This document shows, in pieces, positions 57,501-64,000 of a stretch of DNA of 64,000 bases. Within the stretch, counting starts at the first letter, position 1, and each line of letters starts with the position of its first letter. Source of the stretch: Massilia frigida (GTDB lineage Bacteria; Pseudomonadota; Gammaproteobacteria; Burkholderiales; Burkholderiaceae_D); the NCBI RefSeq assembly GCF_011682175.1, contig NZ_WHJG01000024.1, positions 55,399 through 119,398 on the forward strand, given 5' to 3'. The translations under genes were made by a program, and so were the position numbers. The notes under the pieces are model-generated. The model ran no database searches. It was not told the DNA's origin and was given only the letters and a program-made list of their open reading frames with translations.

Positions 57501-58619
57501 GCCCGGGCCGGTGATGCACAGCTCGCCCGTAGTGCCGCGCGGCTGCAAGGCCAGCAGCGGGCCTTCGGTGCCGATCACCAGCAAGCCGTAATTGGGCAGC
57601 GGCGTGCCGATGGTGATTGCGCGCCCCGGTTCCAGGCGCGCCAGGCTGCACGAGACGGTGGCCTCGGTCGGCCCATAGGTGTTGAAGATCTGGCGGCCCG
57701 GGCTGGCCCAGCGCTCGACCACGGATTCGGGGCACATTTCGCCGCCGAGGTTAATCAGGCGCAAGGTCTGCACCTCTTCGCTGAACAGGGCCAGCAGGGT
57801 CGGCACCGCGTGCAGCACGCTGACCCGGTTCGCCGCCAGCATGCGCGGCAAGGTTTCCGGATCGCCCGCGATGTCCTTGGGGCCGATCCAGAGCGTGGCG
57901 CCGACCAGGTAGGAAATCCAGATTTCCTCGAACGACATGTCGAACGCCACCGAAAAGCCCTGGTACACGCGGTCGTCGGCGCGCACGCCCAGCACCGCGT
58001 TTTCACTGCGCAAGAAGTGACAGATGCTGCGCTGGGAAATCAGGATGCCTTTCGGCTTGCCGGTCGAGCCGGAGGTATAGATGACGTAGGCGGGCTGGTC
58101 GGGCGACACTGCGCCGCGCCGCTGCACGCTTTCGCCCGGCGCCAGCGGGGAGAGCAAGGTTTCCGCGCACCAGGCGGGGGTGGCGCCGCAGGCCAGCTGG
58201 GCGGCGAACGCCGCGCTGGTGACCACGCCGATGGCGCTGGCGTCGTCCACGCACACTTGCAGGCGCTCGACGGGGGTATCCTGGTCGACCGGCAGCCAGG
58301 CGGCGCCGGCCTTGGCGATGGTGGCTTGCGCCACGAGCAGTTCGATGCCGCGCATCATCCACAGCCCGACAATATGGCCGGGACGCACGCCCAGGCCGAT
58401 CAGGCGCGAGGCGCCGATATCGGCCAGCTGGTCCAGTTCGGCGTAAGTGAGGCTGCGTTCCTGATAGATCAGCGCGACCTGGGCCGGGGTGCGGCGCGCA
58501 CTCGCTTCGAGCAGGTCGGCAAGGATTTCGTGTTTGAGCAGGGAGGGTTCCGCAAGCCCGTACAGAATGTCGGGATGGGCGGCGACAGCTGCGCCGGAAA
58601 GCAAAGTTGATTCAAGCAT
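54588..58619 (-). CDS. Pls/PosA family single-module NRPS with membrane acyltransferase-like terminal domain
   Basis: A 1343-residue enzyme related to epsilon-poly-lysine synthetase (Pls). The adenylation domain spans about residues 30-525: A3 Y-T-S-G-S-T-G-K-P-K-G (181-191), A5 NTYGPTEATV, A7 YRTGDLA and A10 Lys K516 in TSGKIDRK. A carrier domain follows with Ser575 in DLGGHSLLAAR. The C-terminal 730 residues contain six or so membrane helices separated by left-handed-beta-helix hexapeptide segments, the NRPS terminal domain typical of Pls/PosA. There is no condensation or thioesterase domain. The specificity pocket begins D227-M228-x-x-E231, compatible with a basic amino acid. The likely product is an amino-acid homopolymer or a modified short peptide. 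Confidence 0.88.
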   Translation of the reverse strand: MLESTLLSGAAVAAHPDILYGLAEPSLLKHEILADLLEASARRTPAQVALIYQERSLTYAELDQLADIGASRLIGLGVRPGHIVGLWMMRGIELLVAQATIAKAGAAWLPVDQDTPVERLQVCVDDASAIGVVTSAAFAAQLACGATPAWCAETLLSPLAPGESVQRRGAVSPDQPAYVIYTSGSTGKPKGILISQRSICHFLRSENAVLGVRADDRVYQGFSVAFDMSFEEIWISYLVGATLWIGPKDIAGDPETLPRMLAANRVSVLHAVPTLLALFSEEVQTLRLINLGGEMCPESVVERWASPGRQIFNTYGPTEATVSCSLARLEPGRAITIGTPLPNYGLLVIGTEGPLLALQPRGTTGELCITGPGLAAGYLGRPDLTDEKFLANPWTSGPHDARLYRTGDLARIDADGEVQCLGRTDDQVKIRGFRVELGEIEAVLAQQAGVGTVAVLLRKDDGIDQLVAYLVAASGASDGAISGATLRRALSEHLPAYMVPSRYEALPLMPRLTSGKIDRKALKAMPLAAPSGAADGSDQPETVAEAALFKALATLFPGQPIRREADFFADLGGHSLLAARLASALRTDPAFAHVTVRDIYQQRQLGKIAIALADAPAAGAAEQDWTAPSATRRWICAAGQALAIPPMVTLRMAQWLAPFFTYHFFTGEAGDSVALAVTASIGVFLFATLMEFVIAIAGKWLIAGRLKAGSYPLWGWTYYRWWLADRLVESAPVYLLSGSSLYVWWLRALGARVGNEVLVGSMTLRAPDLLDIGDGVSIGNAVNLENARVDRGRLLLGAISLGKNASVASYAVMEGNTAIGALGHLEGQAAMADGSRVPEARVWGGSPARDQGPFVSSLPPRPPVSRARLAGEAVFFVLGILLVTTVFFMPVFPSFVLIDWLDEMEVMPWLQGKQVTTQLVRYFLLAFPASAVLIVLTALVSAAIRWGGLPRLQPGRSAVHSNIYCAKWLVSHIQESSLNVLHGIYATVFAPFWYRLLGAKVGRDAEISTALGVVPDMLTLGDETFIADAVMLGDEHIDGGWMTMQATVISHRSFVGNGSYIPDGTILPERVLVGVHTHAPENERMKSGDTWLGSPAIHLPAREQVSGYPEWLTYRPSALRRIGRTLVETFRIVAPHALVIAVGYTVVLDVMPEAAAGQWSDVIADLALAGLGYGIGNYLFVLTLKWLLLGHYRKRSAPMWTPFVWLSEGVTNLYEGIAVPNFMRYLRGTPWLPVAFSLLGCKIGRGVYLDTTDITEFDCVSIGDYSELNAFACPQTHLFEDRVMKIDHVEIGSKVTMGPRSSVLYSAKVGDNARLGPLTLVMKGEHIPAGTSWAGCPAAPARH

Positions 58620-58779
58620 TTATACCACGTGGTTGGACGGCGCGGGGGACCTCGGCGCCACGCGTCAAGATATAACATTTCCATTCGGACGTGTTGCTGC
58701 ACGGTTCTTAAATCAGGGAAAATTAAGTGTGTAACCCGGAAGTGCCAGTGCACACGCGGGGTTAATTGCTGTATGTGAA

Positions 58780-60075
58780 TTATTCAGCGCGCCGGCGCAG
58801 CGCCGCGCGGGCGCGCCGCACTCCCAGCGCCAGGTTCAGCAACAGCCAGGCGGCCGACAGGCACATCGCGCCGGCAGCCGGCCGCGCCAGGAGGTCCGGC
58901 CACCAGCAGGCCGCCACCAGCAGGGCCAGCGCCGCCGCGTGCAGCCAGAACTGGCGCTGCGCTTGCCGGTCGGCGACCAGTGCCTTGATGGGCGGCACGC
59001 GCTGGCCGTCGGCGGCGCGCTCCTGCATGTCGCCCCAGAGCAGGAAGGGCACGATCTTGTACAGCATGCCATTGATGGTCGAGTACAGGAAGCCGACCAG
59101 TGCCAGCACGCCCAGCGCGAGGCTGCGGCCTTCGCCCGCCAGCTGGGCTGGCGCTGCCCACAGCGCCGCGCAGGCCAGCATGCAGGCCATCGCCAGGCGC
59201 CAGAACAGGGTCATGGCGTCGGCCTGCGGACGTTTGCGGCGCGCCAGCAGGCGCAGCGTGGCCAGCGCGAACAGCGCGTAGGCTCCCAGCAGCAGCGCGC
59301 CGGCCAGCGTGTCGATCCAGGGCAGGCGCGCGCGCAGCGCCGTGGCGCTCACGGTCCATGTCACCAGCAGCAGGAAGATGGTCACGCCCAGCACGCGCGG
59401 CAGTGGCGCGTCGTACAGGGGCGTCACCTGGAACATCGGCACCACCTGGAACGATACCCCGACCAGCAGCATGCCGGCCCAGCCGAACACGCCCCACAGC
59501 GCGTGCACGTCGGTGGCCAGCATCAGCGGCAGCGGCGCGGGCGCCGCCGGCCAGGCGAAGGCGCCCGCCAGCAGGGCGCCCAGGCAAACCGTGATGACCA
59601 GGCTGCCCAGGGCCAGCCTGACGGTGGCCGTCATCGGCAGCGCGCCCGGTGGCGGCATCTGCCACAAGGCCAGCGTGAGTGCGCCGATCAGCCACGCGAA
59701 GCCGGGCAGCAGCAGGACCAGCGCCAGCTGGAACAGCCATGGCCGGGTGAACAGGAAGGCGGCCGCCAGCGCCACGATGCCGGCGGCGAGCAGCGCGTGC
59801 ACGCCGGGCGCGAGCAGACGCGCGCGCGGCAGCGTGACGCCGGCCACCACGGGCAGGATCTGGATCAGCGCCCCGGCCATGGTCATGCCCAGCGCGCCGA
59901 GGGTCAGCAGGTGGGTCAGCGCCAAGGTGGACGGCGACCAGCGCGAGGCCAGCGCCGGCGCACCCTGCCACAGCAGCAGCGCGCCGGCCAGCAGCGCGAA
60001 GATGGGCGTGGCGAGGAAGTAGCGCAGCACCGCGCCGAGCGGCGGCGACTGTTCGAGCGAGTGGGTGCGCTGCAT
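58780..60075 (-). CDS. Polytopic membrane protein of anaerobic/denitrification loci
   Basis: A 431-residue protein with about twelve membrane helices. Conserved His sit in LALTHLLTLGALGMTMAGALIQILP and ATDVHALWGVFGWAGMLLVGVSFQVVPMF, a pattern like haem-copper-oxidase subunit I or NnrS-type proteins. It lies 3 bases downstream of the DUF2249 gene, in the same minus-strand operon as hemerythrin. A role in nitrogen-oxide respiration is inferred from this context; no exact family could be named. Confidence 0.78.
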   Translation of the reverse strand: MQRTHSLEQSPPLGAVLRYFLATPIFALLAGALLLWQGAPALASRWSPSTLALTHLLTLGALGMTMAGALIQILPVVAGVTLPRARLLAPGVHALLAAGIVALAAAFLFTRPWLFQLALVLLLPGFAWLIGALTLALWQMPPPGALPMTATVRLALGSLVITVCLGALLAGAFAWPAAPAPLPLMLATDVHALWGVFGWAGMLLVGVSFQVVPMFQVTPLYDAPLPRVLGVTIFLLLVTWTVSATALRARLPWIDTLAGALLLGAYALFALATLRLLARRKRPQADAMTLFWRLAMACMLACAALWAAPAQLAGEGRSLALGVLALVGFLYSTINGMLYKIVPFLLWGDMQERAADGQRVPPIKALVADRQAQRQFWLHAAALALLVAACWWPDLLARPAAGAMCLSAAWLLLNLALGVRRARAALRRRAE

Positions 60076-60078
60076 GGG

Positions 60079-60330
60079 TCAGGCGTCCGGCTCCGGCGCG
60101 CGGCGCCAGATCCGCACTTGGTACAGGAAGTCGGGCAGCACGGTGGTGTTGTAGCCATAGCCGTTGTGCGCCAGGATGCGGTACAGCGGGCGCGGTTCGC
60201 GCTCGATCAGCATGCACAGGTGGTCGCCATCCGGCAGGCTGTCGAGCGCTTCGAGCACGCGTTCCATCGGCTCGGGCGGCTCCAGGCCGCGTACGTCGAG
60301 CTGGTGCAGGATGGGCGTGGCGGCGTTCAT
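60079..60330 (-). CDS. DUF2249 domain protein
   Basis: An 83-residue TusA-like small protein: LDVRGLEPPEPMERVLEALDSLPDGDHLCMLIEREPRPLY. DUF2249 proteins are common in denitrification and hemerythrin loci. The ATG overlaps the hemerythrin stop (ATGA), so the long frame reaching 60840 is a shadow. The TusA-type catalytic Cys (LDxxGLxC) is replaced by Pro-Glu, so classical sulfur transfer is unlikely. Confidence 0.9.
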   Translation of the reverse strand: MNAATPILHQLDVRGLEPPEPMERVLEALDSLPDGDHLCMLIEREPRPLYRILAHNGYGYNTTVLPDFLYQVRIWRRAPEPDA

Positions 60331-60791
60331 GCGGCGCTGGCCAGTTCGTCCATCGCGCCGAACGCCTGCATGGCCTCCACCAGCCTGTGGCAGCTGGCCG
60401 CGAGCACGCGTTCGATCATCGGATAGAGCACGCCTTCTTCTTTTTCGCTGTGCTGGTACAGCACGATGCCCAAGGTGTCGGCGTGAATCAGGAAGGCTTC
60501 GGTATCGCGCTCGGCCAGCGCGTTGGCCAGGCGCTGCACCACGCCGCGAATGCGCAGGTGCTCGCTGCGCATCGCCGCGGTGGGCGCGCTGGTCGTGCCG
60601 ACGGCGTTTTCGAAGGCCGGGAAAACGATGCGCTCCTCGATCAGCAGATGCCGTTCGAGCGCGTGGCGGAAGGTGGCCAGGGCGCGGCCAGCCTCGCGCC
60701 ACAGGCCCACGCGCACGGCATGGCGCGCGTTGGCGAACAGCGCGTCGCAACGCACATGGTCGGCTTCGAGATAGCTGCCGATAGTGTCCAT
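60327..60791 (-). CDS. Hemerythrin domain protein
   Basis: A 154-residue four-helix protein with a di-iron site: His in YLEADHVRCD, H-x3-E in RHLLIEERIVFPAFE, SEHLRIRG, and H-S-E-K-E-E-G-V-L-Y-P. Such proteins sense or scavenge O2, NO or reactive species. The ATG at 60791 has a strong RBS (GGAGGAAACG). It heads the operon with DUF2249 and the membrane protein, diverging from ubiU across an FNR-type site. Confidence 0.9.
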   Translation of the reverse strand: MDTIGSYLEADHVRCDALFANARHAVRVGLWREAGRALATFRHALERHLLIEERIVFPAFENAVGTTSAPTAAMRSEHLRIRGVVQRLANALAERDTEAFLIHADTLGIVLYQHSEKEEGVLYPMIERVLAASCHRLVEAMQAFGAMDELASAA

Positions 60792-60851
60792 CGTTTCCTC
60801 CTGCTGTTTGTGGAATGGCGCCATTGTCGCCGTATCGCATGCCGGAAATCC

Positions 60852-60865
60852 TTGATGCACGTCAA
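60852..60865. promoter_or_regulatory. FNR/DNR (CRP-FNR family) binding site
   Basis: TTGAT-GCAC-GTCAA matches the TTGAT-N4-ATCAA consensus with one change. It lies 51 bases before ubiU and 61 bases from the hemerythrin start, well placed to activate both directions at low oxygen or with NO. Confidence 0.78.
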
Positions 60866-60915
60866 AGATTTCTGGAGTGCCGTCGGGCTACAGTGCAGTC
60901 CCCACCTTACGACGA

Positions 60916-61950
60916 ATGAACATGATGTCAAATTCTTCCGACGGCGCCACGCCGTTCGAACTGGTGTGCCCGGCCGGCAGCCTGCCGGCCCTCAAGGCGG
61001 CCGTGGACAACGGCGCCGATTGCGTCTACCTCGGCTTTCGCGACGCTACCAACGCGCGCAATTTCGCGGGCCTGAACTTCGACGAGGCCGCGATCGAACA
61101 GGGCATCGCCTACAGCCATGCGCGCGGGCGCAAGGTCCTGCTGGCGCTGAACACCTATCCGCAGCCGGCCGCCGGCGCGCTGTGGCGGCGCGCCATCGAC
61201 CGCGCCGCTGGCGCCGGCATCGATGCCGTGATCCTGGCCGACCCGGGCCTGATGCGCTACGCCGCCGAGCGCTATCCGGCGCTGCGGCTGCACCTGTCGG
61301 TGCAGGGCTCGGCCACCAACTACGAGGCCATCAACTTCTTCCACCGCCATTTCGGCATCGCGCGCGCGGTGCTGCCACGGGTGCTGTCGGTGGCCCAGGT
61401 GGAGCAGGTGGTGCGCAATACCCCGGTCGAGATCGAGGTGTTCGGCTTCGGCAGCCTGTGCGTGATGGTCGAAGGGCGCTGCGCGCTGTCGTCCTATGCC
61501 ACTGGCGAATCGCCCAACACCCACGGCGTGTGCTCGCCGGCCAAGGCGGTGCGCTGGCAGCAGACCCCGGCCGGGCTGGAGGCGCGCCTGAACGAGGTGC
61601 TGATCGACCGCTATGCCGATGGCGAACAGGCCAACTATCCGACCCTGTGCAAGGGCCGCTTCGACGTCGCCGGCGAACAGTTTTACGCGATGGAAGAACC
61701 GGCCAGCCTGAATACCCTGGAATTGCTGCCCCGGCTGATCGAGCTGGGCGTGAGCGCGATCAAGATCGAAGGGCGCCAGCGCAGTCCGGCCTACGTGGCC
61801 CAGGTAACGCGCGTGTGGCGCGAGGCGATCGACCAGTACCGCGCCAATCCCAAGCGTTTTTCGGCCAGGCAGGCCTGGATGGCCGATCTGAACAAGGTGG
61901 CAGAGGGGCAGCAGCATACGCTGGGCGCCTACCACCGCTCATGGAAATAA
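60916..61950 (+). CDS. ubiU: O2-independent ubiquinone hydroxylase subunit UbiU (U32 peptidase family)
   Basis: A 344-residue U32-family protein. In E. coli, UbiU and UbiV form a 4Fe-4S complex that hydroxylates the ubiquinone ring without O2, using prephenate as donor. The four cluster ligands are Cys182, 189, 206 and 245, with spacings of 7, 17 and 39, exactly those of E. coli UbiU. The start chosen is the ATG at 60916 (MNMMSNSSDG); 60877 and 60922 are alternatives. It heads ubiUVT. Confidence 0.94.
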   Translation: MNMMSNSSDGATPFELVCPAGSLPALKAAVDNGADCVYLGFRDATNARNFAGLNFDEAAIEQGIAYSHARGRKVLLALNTYPQPAAGALWRRAIDRAAGAGIDAVILADPGLMRYAAERYPALRLHLSVQGSATNYEAINFFHRHFGIARAVLPRVLSVAQVEQVVRNTPVEIEVFGFGSLCVMVEGRCALSSYATGESPNTHGVCSPAKAVRWQQTPAGLEARLNEVLIDRYADGEQANYPTLCKGRFDVAGEQFYAMEEPASLNTLELLPRLIELGVSAIKIEGRQRSPAYVAQVTRVWREAIDQYRANPKRFSARQAWMADLNKVAEGQQHTLGAYHRSWK

Positions 61951-61963
61951 GGGAGGCACGATG

Positions 61964-62863
61964 ATGAAACTGGCACTCGGACCGGTGTTGTACTACTGGC
62001 CGCGCGATACGATGATGGCGTTCTACGAGTCGGTGGCGGCCAGCCCGGTCGATATCGTCTACCTGGGCGAAACGGTGTGCTCGCGCCGCCACGAACTGCG
62101 CATTCCCGACTGGCTGGCGCTGGCCGCCATGCTGGCCGACGCCGGCAAGGAGGTGGTGCTGTCGACCCAGGCCCTGCTCGAATCGGGCAGCGACCTGGCC
62201 ACCCTGCGCAAGCTGACCTCGAACGGCCGCTTCGCGGTCGAAGCGAACGATATCGGCGCCGTGCACTGCCTCGAGGGCGAACTGCCGTTCGTGGCCGGCC
62301 CGCATCTGAACCTGTACAACGAAGACAGCGTGGCCATCATGGCGCAGCTGGGCGCACGGCGCTGGGTCATGCCGCTCGAAATGGGACGCGCGGCGCTGGC
62401 GGTGATGCAGCAAAGCCGCCCGGCGCGACTCGAAACCGAGGTGTTCGCGTATGGGCGCATGCCGCTGGCGTTTTCGGCGCGCTGCTTCACGGCGCGCCAC
62501 CGCAACCTGGGCAAGGACGACTGCCAGTTCAGCTGCATGGCGCATCCGGACGGCCTGGAGCTGCGCACGCGCGACGCCGACACCTTTTTGATCCTCAATG
62601 GCACCCAGATCCAGTCGCACCTGGTGTACAACCTGCTCGGCGAGATGGCCGACATGCAGGCGATGGGCGTCGATGTGATGCGCATCAGTCCCCAGGCGCA
62701 GCATACCGATGCCGTGGTCGCGCTGTTCGACCAGGCGCGCCAGGGCCGGATCGACACAGCGCAAGCGTTGGCCGGCCTGGCGTCGCTGATGCCGGCGCCG
62801 CCCTGCGACGGCTACTGGCATGGCAAGCCGGGAATGGCGTTCGACAAGCGGGAGGCGGCATGA
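61964..62863 (+). CDS. ubiV: O2-independent ubiquinone hydroxylase subunit UbiV
   Basis: A 299-residue U32-family partner of UbiU. The cluster cysteines are C39, C174, C187 and C191; the last three show the E. coli spacing (13 and 4), and C39 has the same number as in E. coli. Two ATGs are adjacent; the second (61964) lies 7 bases from GGGAGG and is preferred over 61961. The stop overlaps ubiT. Confidence 0.94.
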   Translation: MKLALGPVLYYWPRDTMMAFYESVAASPVDIVYLGETVCSRRHELRIPDWLALAAMLADAGKEVVLSTQALLESGSDLATLRKLTSNGRFAVEANDIGAVHCLEGELPFVAGPHLNLYNEDSVAIMAQLGARRWVMPLEMGRAALAVMQQSRPARLETEVFAYGRMPLAFSARCFTARHRNLGKDDCQFSCMAHPDGLELRTRDADTFLILNGTQIQSHLVYNLLGEMADMQAMGVDVMRISPQAQHTDAVVALFDQARQGRIDTAQALAGLASLMPAPPCDGYWHGKPGMAFDKREAA

Positions 62864-63321
62864 AAGCGCACGTGTATCCGATCCTGCCCAAGCCGCTTGC
62901 CCGGGCGCTGGGCCACCTGCCGCGTTTTCCCGGCTCGCTGCTGTTCGCCGCCGCCTTGACCCGCGTGCTCGGGCCACAGCTGCCGGGCGACGTGCGCGCC
63001 GCGCTGGAAGGGCGCTCGATCAGTATCGGCGTCACCGACGCCGGCGTGCGCTTCGACGTGAGCTGGCGCGGATCGCGCTTCGTGGCCCTGTCGGGGGCCG
63101 ATAAACCGGACCTGTCGATCGGCGCCAGCGCGCGCGACTTCCTGCTGCTGGCGCAGCGGCGCGAAGATCCGGACACCTTGTTTTTTGCCCGCCGTCTGAG
63201 CATGGAAGGCGATACCGAACTGGGGCTGCTGGTGAAGAACACGCTCGATGCGATCGATGTCGCGCTGTTCGACCCGGAGCGCCTGCTGCCGGCGCGCTGG
63301 AGGCGTGCTTCGGCCAACTGA
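62860..63321 (+). CDS. ubiT: Ubiquinone biosynthesis accessory factor UbiT (SCP2 domain)
   Basis: A 153-residue SCP2 lipid-binding protein that is needed with UbiU and UbiV for anaerobic ubiquinone synthesis. Typical segments are LSGADKPDLSIGASARDFLLLAQRREDPDTLFFARRLSMEGDTELGL. The start is the ATG overlapping the ubiV stop (ATGA); the longer frame upstream is a shadow. The three genes form a compact operon. Confidence 0.92.
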   Translation: MKAHVYPILPKPLARALGHLPRFPGSLLFAAALTRVLGPQLPGDVRAALEGRSISIGVTDAGVRFDVSWRGSRFVALSGADKPDLSIGASARDFLLLAQRREDPDTLFFARRLSMEGDTELGLLVKNTLDAIDVALFDPERLLPARWRRASAN

Positions 63322-63333
63322 AGGAGAATGATG

Positions 63334-63726
63334 ATGGATGCCGACCGGGCGGCGCTGCCGCTGGTGTATTCGTGTTCCGGGTGTTCGAGCGCGGCGCAGA
63401 TGGCCAACCATCTGGCGCTTGCGCTCGACCGCAGCGGGGCGGCCGAAATGTCGTGCATTGCCGGCGTGGGCGGGGGCGTGGCGCCGCTGGTCAAGCTGGC
63501 GCGTTCGGGGCGGCCGGTGCTGGCCATCGACGGCTGTCCGCTCGCGTGCGCGCGCCAGTGCCTGGCGCAGCATGGCGTGGTGCCGGACCAGCATGTGATG
63601 CCCAATGAATTCGGGGTGCGCAAGCGGATGCATGCGGATTTCGACAAGGCGCAGGCCGATGAACTGGCGGCGCAGTTGCGCAGTGATGTTGATGCACTAC
63701 GAAAAACCACGGTCGTTCCCGCGTAG
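63334..63726 (+). CDS. DGC-domain putative zinc-binding protein
   Basis: A 130-residue Cys-rich protein. YSCSGCSSAAQ near the N-terminus and D-G-C-P-L-A-C-A-R-Q-C in the middle define the DGC family, thought to bind zinc. Three consecutive ATGs begin the frame (63328, 63331, 63334); the last lies 7 bases from AAGGAG and is preferred. It follows ubiT by 12 bases and is probably in the same FNR-controlled operon. Function is unknown. Confidence 0.85.
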   Translation: MDADRAALPLVYSCSGCSSAAQMANHLALALDRSGAAEMSCIAGVGGGVAPLVKLARSGRPVLAIDGCPLACARQCLAQHGVVPDQHVMPNEFGVRKRMHADFDKAQADELAAQLRSDVDALRKTTVVPA

Positions 63727-64000
63727 CGTCCGGTTTCAAGGAAACTCCTCGAATGTCCTGGAACTGTGCAAAGGCAGAGGCCGGTTTCCGATAGCGCTAA
63801 GTTAGAGCGCCTGACAAAACCCTGCCGTTGCCGTGAAAGCAACAACCGCGTACACTGAGCCGTTCCGGATGTTCGCTATCGTTAAGGGTTGTCCGATGCC
63901 GGCCGCCGTCACAGACTCAAACTGATGCACGCAAGCGTCTCCGGCCGGCGTTGGGCAAGCCGCGAAGGAGGAAACCGCGGGATGTGTCGTTGTCGTCAAG
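63727..64000. other. Unassigned sequence to window edge
   Basis: No convincing gene or RNA is seen. A 65-codon minus-strand frame (63802-63999) has no family features and may be spurious or the 3' end of a gene outside the window. Confidence 0.4.

Noticed and set aside
63802..63999. A 65-codon minus-strand frame at the window edge
   Set aside because: No recognisable features, RBS or neighbours; it may be part of something beyond the window but cannot be supported.

Overview
The window is GC-rich with dense gene packing and many 1- and 4-base start/stop overlaps. Its gene content (urease, glutaredoxin-type ArsC with ArsH, LigD/Ku, UbiTUV, HAE1 RND pump, DUF1302, TorF-type porin) fits a free-living betaproteobacterium, most likely an Oxalobacteraceae member such as Massilia, Duganella or Janthinobacterium. 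This placement is inferred from gene content and style; no rRNA is present to confirm it.

1-5010 (minus strand) is one probable operon: a short glutamic intramembrane protease (MrtJ/JDVT-CTERM type), its likely single target (a c-type cytochrome/ASH-repeat protein with a GGGGC-TM-RRR tail), a TlpA thioredoxin, a DUF4266 lipoprotein, a DUF3570 barrel carrying a D-x-x-S-G-A-S flavinylation-like motif, and ApbE (cut by the window edge). 5204-8378 (plus) holds an ECF sigma factor, zinc-finger anti-sigma factor, subtilase and TorF-like porin. 8402-8980 is a tandem triplicate of tRNA-Arg(ACG), each copy with its own promoter and terminator.

9196-16188 encodes a large two-component-regulator-propeller histidine kinase, an FMN alpha-hydroxyacid oxidase, and a LysR regulator with a D-2-hydroxyacid dehydrogenase. 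16322-23424 holds a small exported protein, a catalytically dead-looking alpha/beta hydrolase and a MexEF-OprN-like pump. 23527-28490 carries a second ECF/anti-sigma pair facing a VIT-VWA-DUF2135 protein, then a Lys/Ala-rich exported protein.

28679-36892 is a stress region: LigD, catalase, two insertion-sequence scars (IS5 and IS3 types), an orphan CdiI-like immunity gene, two small hypothetical proteins, Ku and a stress-type SDR. 37079-44208 has a diguanylate cyclase, a SulP transporter coupled to a phytanoyl-CoA dioxygenase-like gene, a second 2OG-Fe(II) oxygenase, a DinB protein and a DUF1302 outer-membrane protein. 44334-49354 is a complete ureDABCEFG operon. 49394-50808 is arsR-arsC-arsH without an efflux pump.

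50823-53247 (minus) is a tightly coupled trio: a linalool dehydratase/isomerase-like membrane protein, an overlapping 43-residue membrane protein and DgkA. 53558-58619 has a VirK/YbjX (DUF535) protein facing a Pls/PosA-type single-module NRPS. 58780-63726 is an anaerobic-respiration module: a polytopic membrane protein, DUF2249 and hemerythrin genes diverging across an FNR/DNR-type box from ubiU-ubiV-ubiT and a DGC-domain protein. Together the last region points to O2-independent ubiquinone synthesis during anaerobic or nitrogen-oxide respiration.
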